In this document: positions 37,402 to 45,286 of the stretch, piece after piece
How positions within the stretch are numbered: the stretch's first letter is position 1
How the letters are laid out: every line of letters begins with the position of its first letter
Source: an uncultured Caulobacteraceae bacterium
Lineage (GTDB): Bacteria; Pseudomonadota; Alphaproteobacteria; Caulobacterales; Caulobacteraceae
DNA length: 45,286 nucleotides
Assembly: GCA_903923135.1 (NCBI GenBank)
Contig: CAIXWN010000178.1
Coordinates: 1 to 45,286, forward strand
Direction: 5' to 3'
The notes under the pieces: generated by a model
The model's database searches: none
What the model was told of the DNA's origin: nothing
Seen by the model: the letters and a program-made list of their open reading frames with translations, nothing else
Program-made: the position numbers and the translations under genes

Positions 37402-37422
37402 CTGTCGGCGGCGGAGCCCCGA

Positions 37423-37728
37423 TCAGTGGGTCCAGGGCTGTTTCCTCTGGAACGAAAAGTTGTCCGCGTAAGCCTTTATAATTTTTTTCGTTTCGGGGTC
37501 CGGCAGAATCTCGAAGGCGATCCCCTTATTTTGCGCGTAGGCCACGGCCTCGTCGCGGGAATCGAATTTCAGGCGAACCTGACCATCCGTGTCGGTGGTC
37601 TGGGTCCAGCCCATCAGGGGGTCGGGTATCCGCGCCGCCGCCGGCTCGAAGGCCAAAATCCAGGCTCGGGTCTTTGCGCGGCCTGACTGCATGGCGGTCT
37701 TGGCGGGGCGGTAGATACGCGCGAGCAT
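37423..37728 (-). CDS. Complex I accessory subunit (NDUFS4-like)
   Basis: 101-aa protein of the ETC complex I subunit family (mitochondrial NDUFS4/AQDQ homologue), found in alphaproteobacteria as a separate gene away from the main nuo operon. Conserved features are ARIYRPAKTAMQSGRA at the start, WILAFEP, MGWTQTTDTDGQVRLKFDSRDEAVAYAQ in the middle and a basic end with NFSF-RKQPWTH. It helps assemble or stabilise the N-module of NADH dehydrogenase (family knowledge). The ATG at 37728 is clear. It sits between tRNA-Pro and tRNA-Arg on the same strand with gaps of 31 and 21 bp, so it may share their transcript. Confidence 0.92.
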   Translation of the reverse strand: MLARIYRPAKTAMQSGRAKTRAWILAFEPAAARIPDPLMGWTQTTDTDGQVRLKFDSRDEAVAYAQNKGIAFEILPDPETKKIIKAYADNFSFQRKQPWTH

Positions 37729-37759
37729 GGGCGCTCCTTGTCCGTTCAGTTGTTACTCC

Positions 37760-37836
37760 TGGTCGGGGCGGCAGGATTCGAACCTGCGACCCTCTGCTCC
37801 CAAAGCAGATGCGCTACCAGGCTGCGCCACGCCCCG
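37760..37836 (-). tRNA. tRNA-Pro (TGG anticodon)
   Basis: A 77-base cloverleaf on the minus strand. The acceptor stem is CGGGGCG/CGCCCCG, discriminator A, with encoded CCA. The anticodon stem TCTGC/GCAGA holds the loop TTTGGGA (TGG), and the T arm is GCAGG-TTCGAAT-CCTGC. It is 31 bp upstream of the NDUFS4-like gene in the same direction. Confidence 0.95.
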
Positions 37837-37900
37837 TTCACCAGAGGAGATCCGAACACCCTCTTGCCATGTGGGGGCGCGTGTCGCAACGCACAGCGAC

Positions 37901-38326
37901 TCAGGTCGGCCGCCGGCGCATCAATTTGAACACCCCCGTGGCCCGGGCCAGATCGCGGGCGCCCACCGACGCCCTGCCCTCGACGAACGCGAGGTCCCGC
38001 GTCAACCGGGTCACCCGCGCCTCACCCACCACCCAGTCGCCGGACCGCCCCATGTCGAGGTAGTCAATGGACAGATGGACGGTCACCGGGGTCGTCTGGG
38101 CGGCCCTCCCCGCTGCGGCGGCCAACAGCCCGTCAAGAAACGCCGCCAACATGCCGCCGTGAATCAGACCGACGCCGTTGCAGTGACGCTGGCGGGCATG
38201 GAAGGCCTGCGCCGCCCCGTCCAAAGTCGGTCGATGGTAGTAGGGGCCGTTGTGGGTGGTGAACGCGCCACGGCCCTGTTGGAGGATGAACCCTTCGGGC
38301 GGGATCGACAGGTCTTCGTCGCTCAA
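37901..38326 (-). CDS. PaaI/hotdog thioesterase
   Basis: 141-aa hotdog-fold protein, likely an acyl-CoA thioesterase. The canonical active-site segment CNGVGLIHGGMLAAFLDGLL carries the HGG and the catalytic aspartate. VTVHLSIDYLDMGRSGDWV and the C-terminal strand are typical. The start is uncertain. A TTG at 38326 has GGGAG eight bases upstream and is preferred. A GTG at 38356 is also open. It is not adjacent to fatty-acid genes and its acyl substrate is unknown. Confidence 0.85.
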   Translation of the reverse strand: MSDEDLSIPPEGFILQQGRGAFTTHNGPYYHRPTLDGAAQAFHARQRHCNGVGLIHGGMLAAFLDGLLAAAAGRAAQTTPVTVHLSIDYLDMGRSGDWVVGEARVTRLTRDLAFVEGRASVGARDLARATGVFKLMRRRPT

Positions 38327-38405
38327 CAGGCACACTCCCTTTGTCGCTGCCGACACAACGCCTTGCGCCGGACCCGCCCGGACGAACGGCCCGGCCGGCC
38401 GTCTT

Positions 38406-39188
38406 TCAAGGCGCGGCTTTCATTGGCACGAGTCGGATCTCGAAGAGGCTGGGCCAGTTCTTACCGGTGACGAACAAGCGATCGTGGCGGGCGTCGTAGG
38501 CAATCCCGTTAAGGACGTCCTCCGACCCGGATCGAACGCGAGTCCGGTCCAGCAGCCCGGTCAGATCAATCTCTCCGACAACCTCGCCGCTAGCCGGATC
38601 GATCTGCACGATCGTGTTCGTCTGCCAGATGTTGGCCAACAGGCGGCCTCTGACCCATTCGAGTTCATTGAGGTTAGCGAGCGGAACACCGTTACGCGTC
38701 ACCTTCACCCTGCCCGTTTCCTGCAAGGTCGCCGGGTCGAGAAGGCGGATGAAAGGTGTGCCATCGCTCATCAGGATGTGATGATCGTCGCGGGTGAGCG
38801 CCCACCCTTCACCCGCATAACGAAACTGCCCCTCGGCGCGGAATGTGGCGAGATCGTAGACGAAGCCCTCGCCGGACTGCCACGTCAGCTGGATGAGCCG
38901 GTCGCCCCAGGCGACGATCCCTTCCCCGAAATACCGGGGGTCCAGCGCCCGCTGCCGAACCACCGAGCCGGAGCGCAGACTCACCTTCCGGATCGACGAG
39001 CGCCCGTTCAGTCCCGTGCTCTCGTAGAGGTAGCCGTCCTGATAGAACAACCCTTCAGTGAAGGCTTGGGGGTCGTGTGGGTAGGTGTGCACGACGCGAT
39101 AGCCGAATGTCGTGATCGCAGATTGGGCCGGCGTCCCCACCAGGGCGAGCAACACCGCCGCCAGGGCTATCCATTTGCGATTTGACAT
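38406..39188 (-). CDS. Glutaminyl-peptide cyclotransferase (plant/bacterial type)
   Basis: 260-aa exported protein. It has a signal peptide (ALAAVLLALVGTPAQSA, cleavage near residue 24) and a five-bladed beta-propeller of the plant-type glutaminyl cyclase family. This family forms N-terminal pyroglutamate on periplasmic or secreted peptides. Diagnostic segments are DPQAFTEGLFYQDGYLYESTG, GEGIVAWGDRLIQLTW, LNELEWVRGRLLANIWQTN and DVLNGIAYD with FVTGKNWP at the end. The ATG at 39188 is preferred over a GTG at 39224. It is followed by a gap of 79 bp to the next gene and preceded by the double cold-shock gene, all on the same strand. Confidence 0.92.
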   Translation of the reverse strand: MSNRKWIALAAVLLALVGTPAQSAITTFGYRVVHTYPHDPQAFTEGLFYQDGYLYESTGLNGRSSIRKVSLRSGSVVRQRALDPRYFGEGIVAWGDRLIQLTWQSGEGFVYDLATFRAEGQFRYAGEGWALTRDDHHILMSDGTPFIRLLDPATLQETGRVKVTRNGVPLANLNELEWVRGRLLANIWQTNTIVQIDPASGEVVGEIDLTGLLDRTRVRSGSEDVLNGIAYDARHDRLFVTGKNWPSLFEIRLVPMKAAP

Positions 39189-39298
39189 GCGTGTCCGTCG
39201 TTGCGCGAGGAGATCATGGTTCACCGGTCCGCCGAGGACAACGCCCGACGACGCAGGGTTGTGGCGACAGTGGCTCCCGGGACCTTACCCCGACCGGT

Positions 39299-39958
39299 TC
39301 AAGGGTGGCCCAGTTCGATCTCCGCCGCAACCAGACCCTTGGGCCCTTCCGCCAGCCTGACCCGCAGATTATCTCCTGGCTGCAGATCGTCCACCCCGCC
39401 GCGACGGAGCACCTCGATATGGATGAAGATGTCTCCGGGCGCGGATTCCCGTACGACGAAGCCGTAGCCTTTGGTGCGATTGAACCACTTGACGGTTGCC
39501 GGCTCGAGGTCGCCGCGCGGCTGCGAAACACCCCCGCCGCGCGCTTCGGGGTCTGAGTCCGCGTTCGCTTGTCCGCCGAACGCCGGACGTCCATTCACCC
39601 GTGGCCGGCTCAGAGGCTGGGATCCAACGACAGGTCGATGTGGCGGCGCAGGCATCGGGCGCATCGGGCGCTCTGCGCGGCGGGAAGAGTCGCCCTCATC
39701 GAGTTGGAGGACCTCAAGCACCTGCCAGCCTTTGGGTCGCCGAACCACGTCACAGACGATCGCCGCGCCCTCGAGGGCGCCTTCGCGGCCAGCGTTACGC
39801 AGAGATGTCACGTGAAGCAGGACGTCACGCAATCCGGTCTGGCTGGCGTCATCGGGGACGATGAAGCCATATCCTTTTCCCCCGTCGAACCACTTTACAC
39901 GCCCGGTGATCCGCAATGCCCCTTCTTGCGAATCAGGGCGACCCAACTCGGTTTCCAT
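39299..39958 (-). CDS. Double cold-shock-domain protein
   Basis: 219-aa nucleic-acid-binding protein with two cold-shock domains. The first is at about 17-87 ([18 protein letters not shown]1-like 28-33; VLLHV, RNP2-like 46-50). The second is at about 153-217 ([17 protein letters not shown]1-like 163-168; IFIHI, 177-181). They are joined by a 65-residue Arg/Pro/Gly-rich disordered linker. Double-CSD proteins of this kind are known in Caulobacter and relatives and probably act on RNA in stationary phase or cold (family knowledge). The start ATG is clear. A 180-bp leader precedes it. On the minus strand it has a TTGACC element at 40041-40046, but no good -10 at 17-bp spacing. Confidence 0.92.
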   Translation of the reverse strand: METELGRPDSQEGALRITGRVKWFDGGKGYGFIVPDDASQTGLRDVLLHVTSLRNAGREGALEGAAIVCDVVRRPKGWQVLEVLQLDEGDSSRRAERPMRPMPAPPHRPVVGSQPLSRPRVNGRPAFGGQANADSDPEARGGGVSQPRGDLEPATVKWFNRTKGYGFVVRESAPGDIFIHIEVLRRGGVDDLQPGDNLRVRLAEGPKGLVAAEIELGHP

Positions 39959-40138
39959 CCTCGGCCCCTAAGCCCCCACGCCGCCCCGTTTCGGCTTTTT
40001 GGGAGTGCTCAGTGTGATGATGTTGCCAAGCGTTTCACTAGGTCAACGGGACGAAACCGGACGACTGAAAATTGCGATAATTTGTCGCAGCTGGGCTTAA
40101 AGGCTTGACACGGAGGCCCTGGCCCGTTGGGCCGGGGC

Positions 40139-40213
40139 TGGTAGGCCCTACGGGAGTCGAACCCGTCTTCCCAGATTGAAAATCTGGTGTCCTAACCGAT
40201 AGACGAAGGGCCC
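40139..40213 (-). tRNA. tRNA-Glu (TTC anticodon)
   Basis: A 75-base cloverleaf on the minus strand. The acceptor is GGGCCCT/AGGGCCT with a G-T end pair, discriminator A, and CCA encoded. The anticodon arm CCAGA-TTTTCAA-TCTGG gives TTC, and the T arm is ACGGG-TTCGACT-CCCGT. Confidence 0.95.
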
Positions 40214-40232
40214 GCGCCGCGCGGGAGCCGGG

Positions 40233-40261
40233 GGTATATCCGCGAGGCCTCAGGCGCGCAA
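40233..40261 (-). promoter_or_regulatory. Possible promoter for tRNA-Glu
   Basis: On the minus strand TTGCGC (40256-40261) is followed after 17 bases by TATACC (40233-40238), and transcription would start about a dozen bases before the tRNA. It is a plausible sigma-70-type promoter. The match is moderate. Confidence 0.35.
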
Positions 40262-40280
40262 GCCCGTCTTTCCGCCGGTC

Positions 40281-40297
40281 GGCGCTGCGCGAGCGCC
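40281..40297 (-). terminator. Small hairpin after recJ
   Basis: GGCGCT/AGCGCC form a 6-bp stem with a 5-base loop 24 bp after the recJ stop. It may separate recJ from tRNA-Glu. It lacks a clear T-tract. Confidence 0.3.
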
Positions 40298-40321
40298 AGC
40301 CCTCGCCGGGAGCCGGAAAAA

Positions 40322-42121
40322 CTAGGAAGAGCGACGGGCGTCCGCCAAATCCTCGATCTCGAGTTGGACGCCTTTGCGGCCGTTCCAGTCATCGGCCTTC
40401 AGTTTGCCGGCCACGTGCAGGGAAGCGCCGGTGGTGAGCCTCTGGCCAAGTTCGGTGTCGGCCACTCGCCAGGCGACGGCCCTGAGCCTGCCGCCCCCGG
40501 GGCCGGCGAGTTCGCAACGCAGGTGCCCACCGCGCAGGGGGAAGACCCGTTCGATCCGGGCATCGGGGACAGCGAACACCGGCTCCGGATTCCCTGGGCC
40601 GAACGGAGCCAGCGTTTGGAACTCGTCGAACAGGGATCGGGCCGCGCCACCCGGCGTTGTCAGGGCGTCTATGTCCAGAGCATCCTCAAGGCGGGCGTCG
40701 TGCATCTCCCCCCTCAGACGTTCGCAGAGAAAGTCGCGCAGCTCCGGGATGGCCGATGGTCGGGCCGTGAGTCCCGCCGCCATGGCGTGGCCGCCGCCAG
40801 CCAACAGCAGCCCGCTATCGAACGCCGCCTGGACCGCCCGGCCGAGGTTAACGCCGGGCTGGGACCGACCCGAACCCTTGGCCACATCGCCAAGTCGATC
40901 GACGCCGATAACGATCACCGGCTTGCGATAGCGCTCCCGCAGGCGGCTGGCGACGATCCCGATGACCCCAGGATGCCAACCGTCCCGCGCCACGATCAGG
41001 ACCGGGGCCTCCGGGTCAAGATTGCTGTCCTGTTCGATAGCCTGCCAGGCTTCGTCGATGATTGCAGCTTCCACCGACTTGCGCTCGGCGTTCAGTTCAT
41101 CGAGGCGTTTGGCCAGATCGCCCGCTTCGGCGGGGTCGTCCGTTGACAGCAGGCGGGCGCCGAGATCGGCTCGACCGACCCGTCCGCCCGCGTTGATCCG
41201 GGGTCCGAGAATGAATCCGGCCTCGAACACCCCTGCGGCTCCTTTGGGCAGGCCCGCGACGTCCATCAGAGCCGCCAGACCCAGGTTCCGCCACTCCGAC
41301 ATGACGCGAAGCCCCAGTGTCGCCAGGGCCCGATTGAATCCGACAAGCCGGGTGACATCGCAGATTGCGCCCATGGCGGCGAGATCCAGCCACCGGCGAA
41401 CATCCGGTTCGGGCCGGGCGGCGAACAAACCCCGGCGGCGGGCTTCACGATTCAGGGCGACCAGCAGGACGAAGGTGACCCCGGCGGCAGCCAGAACACC
41501 CTGACCGGAACGGCAGTCCGGCCGGTTGGGGTTCACCAGAGCGGCCGCGCCAATGCGGCCTTCACGCATGAGGTGATGATCGATGACCACCACGTCGAGA
41601 CCGATTTCAGCGGCTGTCTCGACGGCGTCATAGGCAGCGGCTCCGCAATCGACGGTGACAACCAGTTCAGCCCCGGTGGCGCGGATCTTGCGAAACGCAG
41701 CTGGGCTGGGTCCGTAACCCTCGGTCAGACGGTCCGGGACATAGATGGGCAGATCCTGCCCCATGGCGCGGAACCAGAGCACCAGAAGGGCGGCGCTGCA
41801 GGCTCCGTCCACGTCGTAGTCAGCGAAGACCACGGTAGGCCGCCGGGCGAGCACGGCCTCCACGATAAGACTCGCCGCCACGTCCATGTCGGCGAAGCTG
41901 GAGGGATCAGGAAACAGGGCTTTCAGCGTAGGACGCAGGAAGGTCTCGCCGTCTTCGGCGGCCACCGCCCGCGACGCCATGGCCCGCGCCAGCGGCTCCG
42001 AAAGACCCAGCCGGGACTGGTGAAGGCGTGTGAGGGCGGGGTCGGCCGGCCTGGCACGCCATCGCCGTCCGCTCAGGGAACGGGCGACGCTCAGGAAATC
42101 GGCTGGCGCTTCATCTGGCAA
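40322..42121 (-). CDS. recJ: Single-stranded-DNA-specific exonuclease RecJ
   Basis: 599-aa 5'-3' single-strand DNA exonuclease of the DHH family, acting in recombination and mismatch or excision repair. Metal-binding motifs are DYDVDG at 101-106, VDCG at 157-160 and DHH at 181-183. The DHHA1 motif GGGHAMAAG is at about residue 446, and an OB-like domain lies at the C-terminus (HVAGKLKADDWNG). The start is a TTG at 42121, five bases after the glpX stop, with only a weak Shine-Dalgarno, so translation is probably coupled to glpX. The aminotransferase-hom-glpX-recJ order is one I know from Caulobacter-like genomes. Confidence 0.95.
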   Translation of the reverse strand: MPDEAPADFLSVARSLSGRRWRARPADPALTRLHQSRLGLSEPLARAMASRAVAAEDGETFLRPTLKALFPDPSSFADMDVAASLIVEAVLARRPTVVFADYDVDGACSAALLVLWFRAMGQDLPIYVPDRLTEGYGPSPAAFRKIRATGAELVVTVDCGAAAYDAVETAAEIGLDVVVIDHHLMREGRIGAAALVNPNRPDCRSGQGVLAAAGVTFVLLVALNREARRRGLFAARPEPDVRRWLDLAAMGAICDVTRLVGFNRALATLGLRVMSEWRNLGLAALMDVAGLPKGAAGVFEAGFILGPRINAGGRVGRADLGARLLSTDDPAEAGDLAKRLDELNAERKSVEAAIIDEAWQAIEQDSNLDPEAPVLIVARDGWHPGVIGIVASRLRERYRKPVIVIGVDRLGDVAKGSGRSQPGVNLGRAVQAAFDSGLLLAGGGHAMAAGLTARPSAIPELRDFLCERLRGEMHDARLEDALDIDALTTPGGAARSLFDEFQTLAPFGPGNPEPVFAVPDARIERVFPLRGGHLRCELAGPGGGRLRAVAWRVADTELGQRLTTGASLHVAGKLKADDWNGRKGVQLEIEDLADARRSS

Positions 42122-42126
42122 CTCGG

Positions 42127-43080
42127 TCAGACCGGCCGTCGCATCCGCACCTGGCGCACTTCGCCGCTGGCCGAATTCATTACCAGGGTGTGGGTCTCTA
42201 CGAACCCGTTCGCGATCTGGACGCCATCCAGCAGCGCCCCGTCTGTCACCCCCGTAGCGACAAAGATGGCGTCCGAGCGCACCATCTCGTGAAGGTCATA
42301 TTTCTTGTCCAGGTCGGTGATGCCGTGGCTGCGGGCCCGGGCGCGCTCATCGGCATTGCGGAACACCAGTCGACCCTGGAACTGGCCGCCGACGCATTTC
42401 AGAGCGGCGCAGGCCAGGACACCCTCGGGAGCGCCACCCTGGCCAACATACATATCGATGCCGGTGTCCGGGTCGGCCGTGTTGATCACGCCGGCGACGT
42501 CGCCATCGGTGATGAGATGAACGCGGGCGCCGACTTCGCGAAGTGAAGCGATGATGTCGGCGTGGCGGGGCCGGTCGAGCACGCACACGGTGATCTGTGT
42601 CGGTTCCACGCCCTTGGCGGCGGCTAGGGCGCGGGTGTTCTCGGCCGGACTGCGGTCGAGATCGAGAAGCCCCGCCGGATAGCCTGGACCACAGGCGACC
42701 TTGTCCATGTAGGTGTCGGGCGCGTTCAGGAGAGTCCCGGCGGGGGCCCAAGCCATCACGGCGAGGGCGTTTGCCATCGCCTTGGCCGTCAGTGAGGTTC
42801 CCTCGAGAGGATCCAAGGCGATATCGATTCGTGGCCCCTGCCCTGAACCCACCTTCTCACCGATGTAGAGCATGGGGGCCTCATCGCGCTCGCCCTCCCC
42901 GATGACGATGACGCCCTCGATAGCCAGGGTGTTGAGCGCTGTGCGCATGGCGTCCACCGCCGCTTGGTCCGCGGCGATTTCGTCCCCGCGTCCCACCAGC
43001 GCCCAGGCGGCGATCGCCGCCGCCTCCGACACACGAACGGCATCCATGACAAGGCCACGGTCCAAAATTTGCGACGTCAT
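42127..43080 (-). CDS. glpX: Class II fructose-1,6-bisphosphatase
   Basis: 317-aa GlpX-type phosphatase of gluconeogenesis, which removes the 1-phosphate of fructose-1,6-bisphosphate with Mg/Mn. Motifs are GEGERDEAPML at 61-71, the metal-binding DPLEGTS at 90-96, TDGDVAG, and GQGGAPEGVL. The ATG at 43080 has CGGAGAT upstream. The frame continues six residues further to 43098 without support. It lies between hom (39-bp gap) and recJ (5-bp gap). Confidence 0.95.
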   Translation of the reverse strand: MTSQILDRGLVMDAVRVSEAAAIAAWALVGRGDEIAADQAAVDAMRTALNTLAIEGVIVIGEGERDEAPMLYIGEKVGSGQGPRIDIALDPLEGTSLTAKAMANALAVMAWAPAGTLLNAPDTYMDKVACGPGYPAGLLDLDRSPAENTRALAAAKGVEPTQITVCVLDRPRHADIIASLREVGARVHLITDGDVAGVINTADPDTGIDMYVGQGGAPEGVLACAALKCVGGQFQGRLVFRNADERARARSHGITDLDKKYDLHEMVRSDAIFVATGVTDGALLDGVQIANGFVETHTLVMNSASGEVRQVRMRRPV

Positions 43081-43119
43081 CGATATCTCCGGACACATAT
43101 TCGCGGCCTTGTCACGATC

Positions 43120-44409
43120 TCAGACTCCGGCGATTCGGATTACGCGAGGCGGCGTGAGCAGCACAGGCAGCGCCGCCATGGCCGCGACGGCCCTGGCGAT
43201 CGTCGCCTCCGGGGCGACGTGAGTGGTAAGCACAATCGGAACGCCGCCCGCGCCCTCCACGGGCTTCTGAAGGAAGCTGTCAATCGAGACGCCCGCTTCC
43301 GCCAGAACTTCTGAAATCGACGCAATGACGCCCGGCTCATCGCGCACAAGCAGACGGACATAGGCCCTGCCGATCGCGTCGGCTGCTGACACCGGCGTGA
43401 AAGCCTTGAGCGATCCGGCCGGCGCCTGAAACACCGGACGTCTGGCGCCGGCCATCACGTCGGCTATGTCCGCCGCAACCGCCGCCGCCGTCGGCCCTGC
43501 GCCGGCGCCTGCGCCCTGAATGAAGATGCGACCGATTTTCCGTCCGTGGATGAAAAGGGCGTTAAGGACGCCATCCACCCGCGCCAGCGGATGGTCCAGC
43601 GGCGTCAGGGCCGGATGCACGCGCACCGAAATGCCCGATCCAGTGCGCACCGCGCTGGCCACGAGTTTGATCCGGTAGCCGAGATCCTTGGCCAGCCGGA
43701 TGTCGAGCAGTTCGATGGTGTCGACACCCTCGATCTCGGCCGCCACCAGTGTCGGCGCGCAGCCGAAGGCCAGCGCCGCCAGGATCGTGATCTTGTGGCC
43801 AGCGTCGAAGCCGCCGACGTCCATCGTCGGGTCGGCTTCCGCATAGCCCAGCGCCTGGGCTTCGGCTAGGACCTCGGCGAAGCTGCGTCCTGACGCTTCC
43901 ATCTGAGTGAGAATGTAGTTGCACGTGCCGTTGAGAATGCCGGCGACAGCCTCGACCTCGTCGCCGACCATGGCTTCGCGGAGCATCTTGACCGCTGGCG
44001 TACCGCCCATAACCGCTGCTTCGAACAGAAGCGGCGTCCCCTGCGCCTCGGCGAGCGCAGCGAGTTCCTGACCGTGCGCGGCGATGAGCGCCTTGTTGGC
44101 TGTCACAACGGGCTTGCCCAGGCGCAGGGCCGCTTCCACGGCCTCCCGCGCCGGTCCCTCGGCGCCGCCGATCAGTTCGACGAAGACGTCGGTTTCGGGT
44201 GACCGGGCGAGGTCCACCGGATTGTCGAACCAGGCCAGGCCCGACATGTCCACGCTCCGTCTGGCGCCCCGCGAGCGGGCGCTCACGCCTGACACCACAC
44301 AGGTGTCGCCGGTCGGTGAAAACCGCGGCCGGGCGGTGACCAGATCGATCAGGCCTGATCCGACTGTGCCGAGGCCTGCCACGCCGATGCGCCAGTTCGC
44401 GTTGCTCAT
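43120..44409 (-). CDS. hom: Homoserine dehydrogenase
   Basis: 429-aa enzyme that reduces aspartate semialdehyde to homoserine, the branch point to methionine and threonine. The Rossmann motif GLGTVG is at 12-17, TANK at 103-106 and GILNGTCNYI at 157-166. The catalytic block is EADPTMDVGGFDAGHK at 191-206, with D202 and K206 the expected catalytic pair. A C-terminal ACT domain (about 350-429) suggests feedback control by threonine. The ATG at 44409 lies 14 bp after the aminotransferase stop, so they form an operon with glpX and recJ. Confidence 0.96.
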   Translation of the reverse strand: MSNANWRIGVAGLGTVGSGLIDLVTARPRFSPTGDTCVVSGVSARSRGARRSVDMSGLAWFDNPVDLARSPETDVFVELIGGAEGPAREAVEAALRLGKPVVTANKALIAAHGQELAALAEAQGTPLLFEAAVMGGTPAVKMLREAMVGDEVEAVAGILNGTCNYILTQMEASGRSFAEVLAEAQALGYAEADPTMDVGGFDAGHKITILAALAFGCAPTLVAAEIEGVDTIELLDIRLAKDLGYRIKLVASAVRTGSGISVRVHPALTPLDHPLARVDGVLNALFIHGRKIGRIFIQGAGAGAGPTAAAVAADIADVMAGARRPVFQAPAGSLKAFTPVSAADAIGRAYVRLLVRDEPGVIASISEVLAEAGVSIDSFLQKPVEGAGGVPIVLTTHVAPEATIARAVAAMAALPVLLTPPRVIRIAGV

Positions 44410-44423
44410 CGCTTGATCTTCCG

Positions 44424-45286
44424 TCAGTTCACGGGCGCATGGTCGCGCTGGGCGCTCTGGATCTGCCCCGAACGATCGAGGAACCGCTTCACGTTACGAG
44501 CGGCCTGCCGGATGCGGTGTTCGTTCTCCACAAGACCGATGCGCACGTATCCCTCGCCGTATTCACCAAAGGCGACCCCGGGAGAGACGGCGACGCCCGC
44601 CTCCTCGATGAGCAATTTCGAGAACAGCATCGAACCGGCGTCACGGAACGCCTCGGGCAGAGGGGCCCAGGCGAACATAGAGGCGGCCGGACTGGGGATG
44701 TCCCATCCCGCGCGCGCCATGGACGACACCAGCACATCGCGTCGGGACTTATAGGTGGCGCGGATCTCCGCCACACAATCCTGGGGTCCGTTCAGGGCCG
44801 CGGTCGCCGCCACCTGGATCGGGGTGAAGGCGCCGTAATCGAGGTAGGACTTCACCCGCGCCAGAGCCGCGCACATCCGGGCGTTGCCCACCACCATGCC
44901 GACCCGCCACCCGGCCATGGCGTAGGTCTTGGACAGCGAGTTCACCTCGACGGCGATATCGCGAGCGCCGTCTACCTGAAGAATCGAAGGTGGGGGATTG
45001 TTCTCAAAATAGATTTCTGAATAGGCGATATCCGAGAGCACAAGCATGTCGTGCTTGCGGGCCAGAGCTATGGCGTCCTTGTAGAAGTCCAGATCCACCC
45101 ATTGCGCAGTGGGGTTGGACGGATAGCTGACGATCAGCACGCTGGCCGGCGGGGCGGAGTGGCGGACAGCGCGGCTGACGCCCGACAGATAGGCTTCGGG
45201 CGAAAGGGCCGGGACATGGCGGATTACGCCGCCGGCCATGATGAAGCCGTAGGCATGGATCGGGTAGGCCGGATTGGGGCAAATGA
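44424..45286 (-). CDS. AlaC/DapL-type aminotransferase (partial, 5' end off window)
   Basis: Class I/II PLP aminotransferase, at least 287 residues visible, with the N-terminal part beyond the right edge. The visible frame enters as CPNPAYPIHAYGF, which is typical of the AlaC/LL-diaminopimelate-aminotransferase-like group. SYPSNPTAQW, SDIAYSEIYF and the PLP-lysine segment NSLSKTYAMAGWRVG follow. The reaction is probably a glutamate-pyruvate or related transamination for amino-acid synthesis. Whether it is AlaC or a DapL-type enzyme cannot be settled from sequence. It is the first visible gene of the aminotransferase-hom-glpX-recJ run. Confidence 0.9.
   Translation of the reverse strand, partial: ICPNPAYPIHAYGFIMAGGVIRHVPALSPEAYLSGVSRAVRHSAPPASVLIVSYPSNPTAQWVDLDFYKDAIALARKHDMLVLSDIAYSEIYFENNPPPSILQVDGARDIAVEVNSLSKTYAMAGWRVGMVVGNARMCAALARVKSYLDYGAFTPIQVAATAALNGPQDCVAEIRATYKSRRDVLVSSMARAGWDIPSPAASMFAWAPLPEAFRDAGSMLFSKLLIEEAGVAVSPGVAFGEYGEGYVRIGLVENEHRIRQAARNVKRFLDRSGQIQSAQRDHAPVN

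Overview
The window is high-GC DNA with dense, mostly short-spaced genes. It looks like a chromosomal segment of an alphaproteobacterium, most likely a Caulobacterales relative (Caulobacter/Phenylobacterium-like). The reasons are an SdhE-Mfd cluster divergent from RecG, an aminotransferase-hom-glpX-recJ run, a double cold-shock-domain protein, an NDUFS4-type complex I subunit, KdsA, and the frequent TTG/GTG starts. The taxonomic placement is inference from gene content, not from a search. I see no transposase, integrase, phage gene, CRISPR array or toxin-antitoxin pair.

Left third (1-20.3 kb, accessory metabolism). A nitronate monooxygenase, an FAD-dependent oxidoreductase, an MFS carrier and an amino-acid permease lie in a row on the + strand. 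They are followed by a three-PAS/GAF/GGDEF diguanylate cyclase. Next comes a small secreted protein, a stand-alone LanC-like protein whose zinc site reads Cys/Cys-Cys, and a convergent thiamine-diphosphate enzyme with an altered metal-ligand motif. Small membrane proteins, a hotdog thioesterase and a cysteine-synthase paralogue follow. An N,N-dimethylformamidase-like protein is divergent from a secreted EF-hand protein. A polyprenyl-phosphate glycosyltransferase/GtrA fusion overlaps an ArnT-like GT39 transferase, and this pair is divergent from a TusA protein.

Middle (20.3-31.4 kb). A 329-bp gene-free stretch carries a very strong perfect hairpin. Then come alpha-methylacyl-CoA racemase, the DUF3297-sdhE-mfd run divergent from recG, a DUF3089 protein that has lost its apparent catalytic residues, and kdsA-hldD for LPS inner-core sugars.

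Right third (31.5-45.3 kb). A tight + strand operon phr-cfa-cysK-sseA-metC joins DNA photorepair, cyclopropane lipid synthesis and sulfur amino-acid metabolism, with start/stop overlaps at three of its four junctions. The remaining genes are on the - strand: tRNA-Arg, NDUFS4-like subunit and tRNA-Pro in one short block, a thioesterase, glutaminyl cyclase, a double-CSD protein, tRNA-Glu, recJ, glpX, hom, and an AlaC/DapL-type aminotransferase that runs off the right edge.

Most of the window is ordinary chromosome. The observations most worth following are the CCG-type LanC-like protein, the DUF3089 pseudoenzyme, the variant ThDP enzyme and the photolyase/sulfur operon. I do not see clear evidence for a wholly new multi-gene system.
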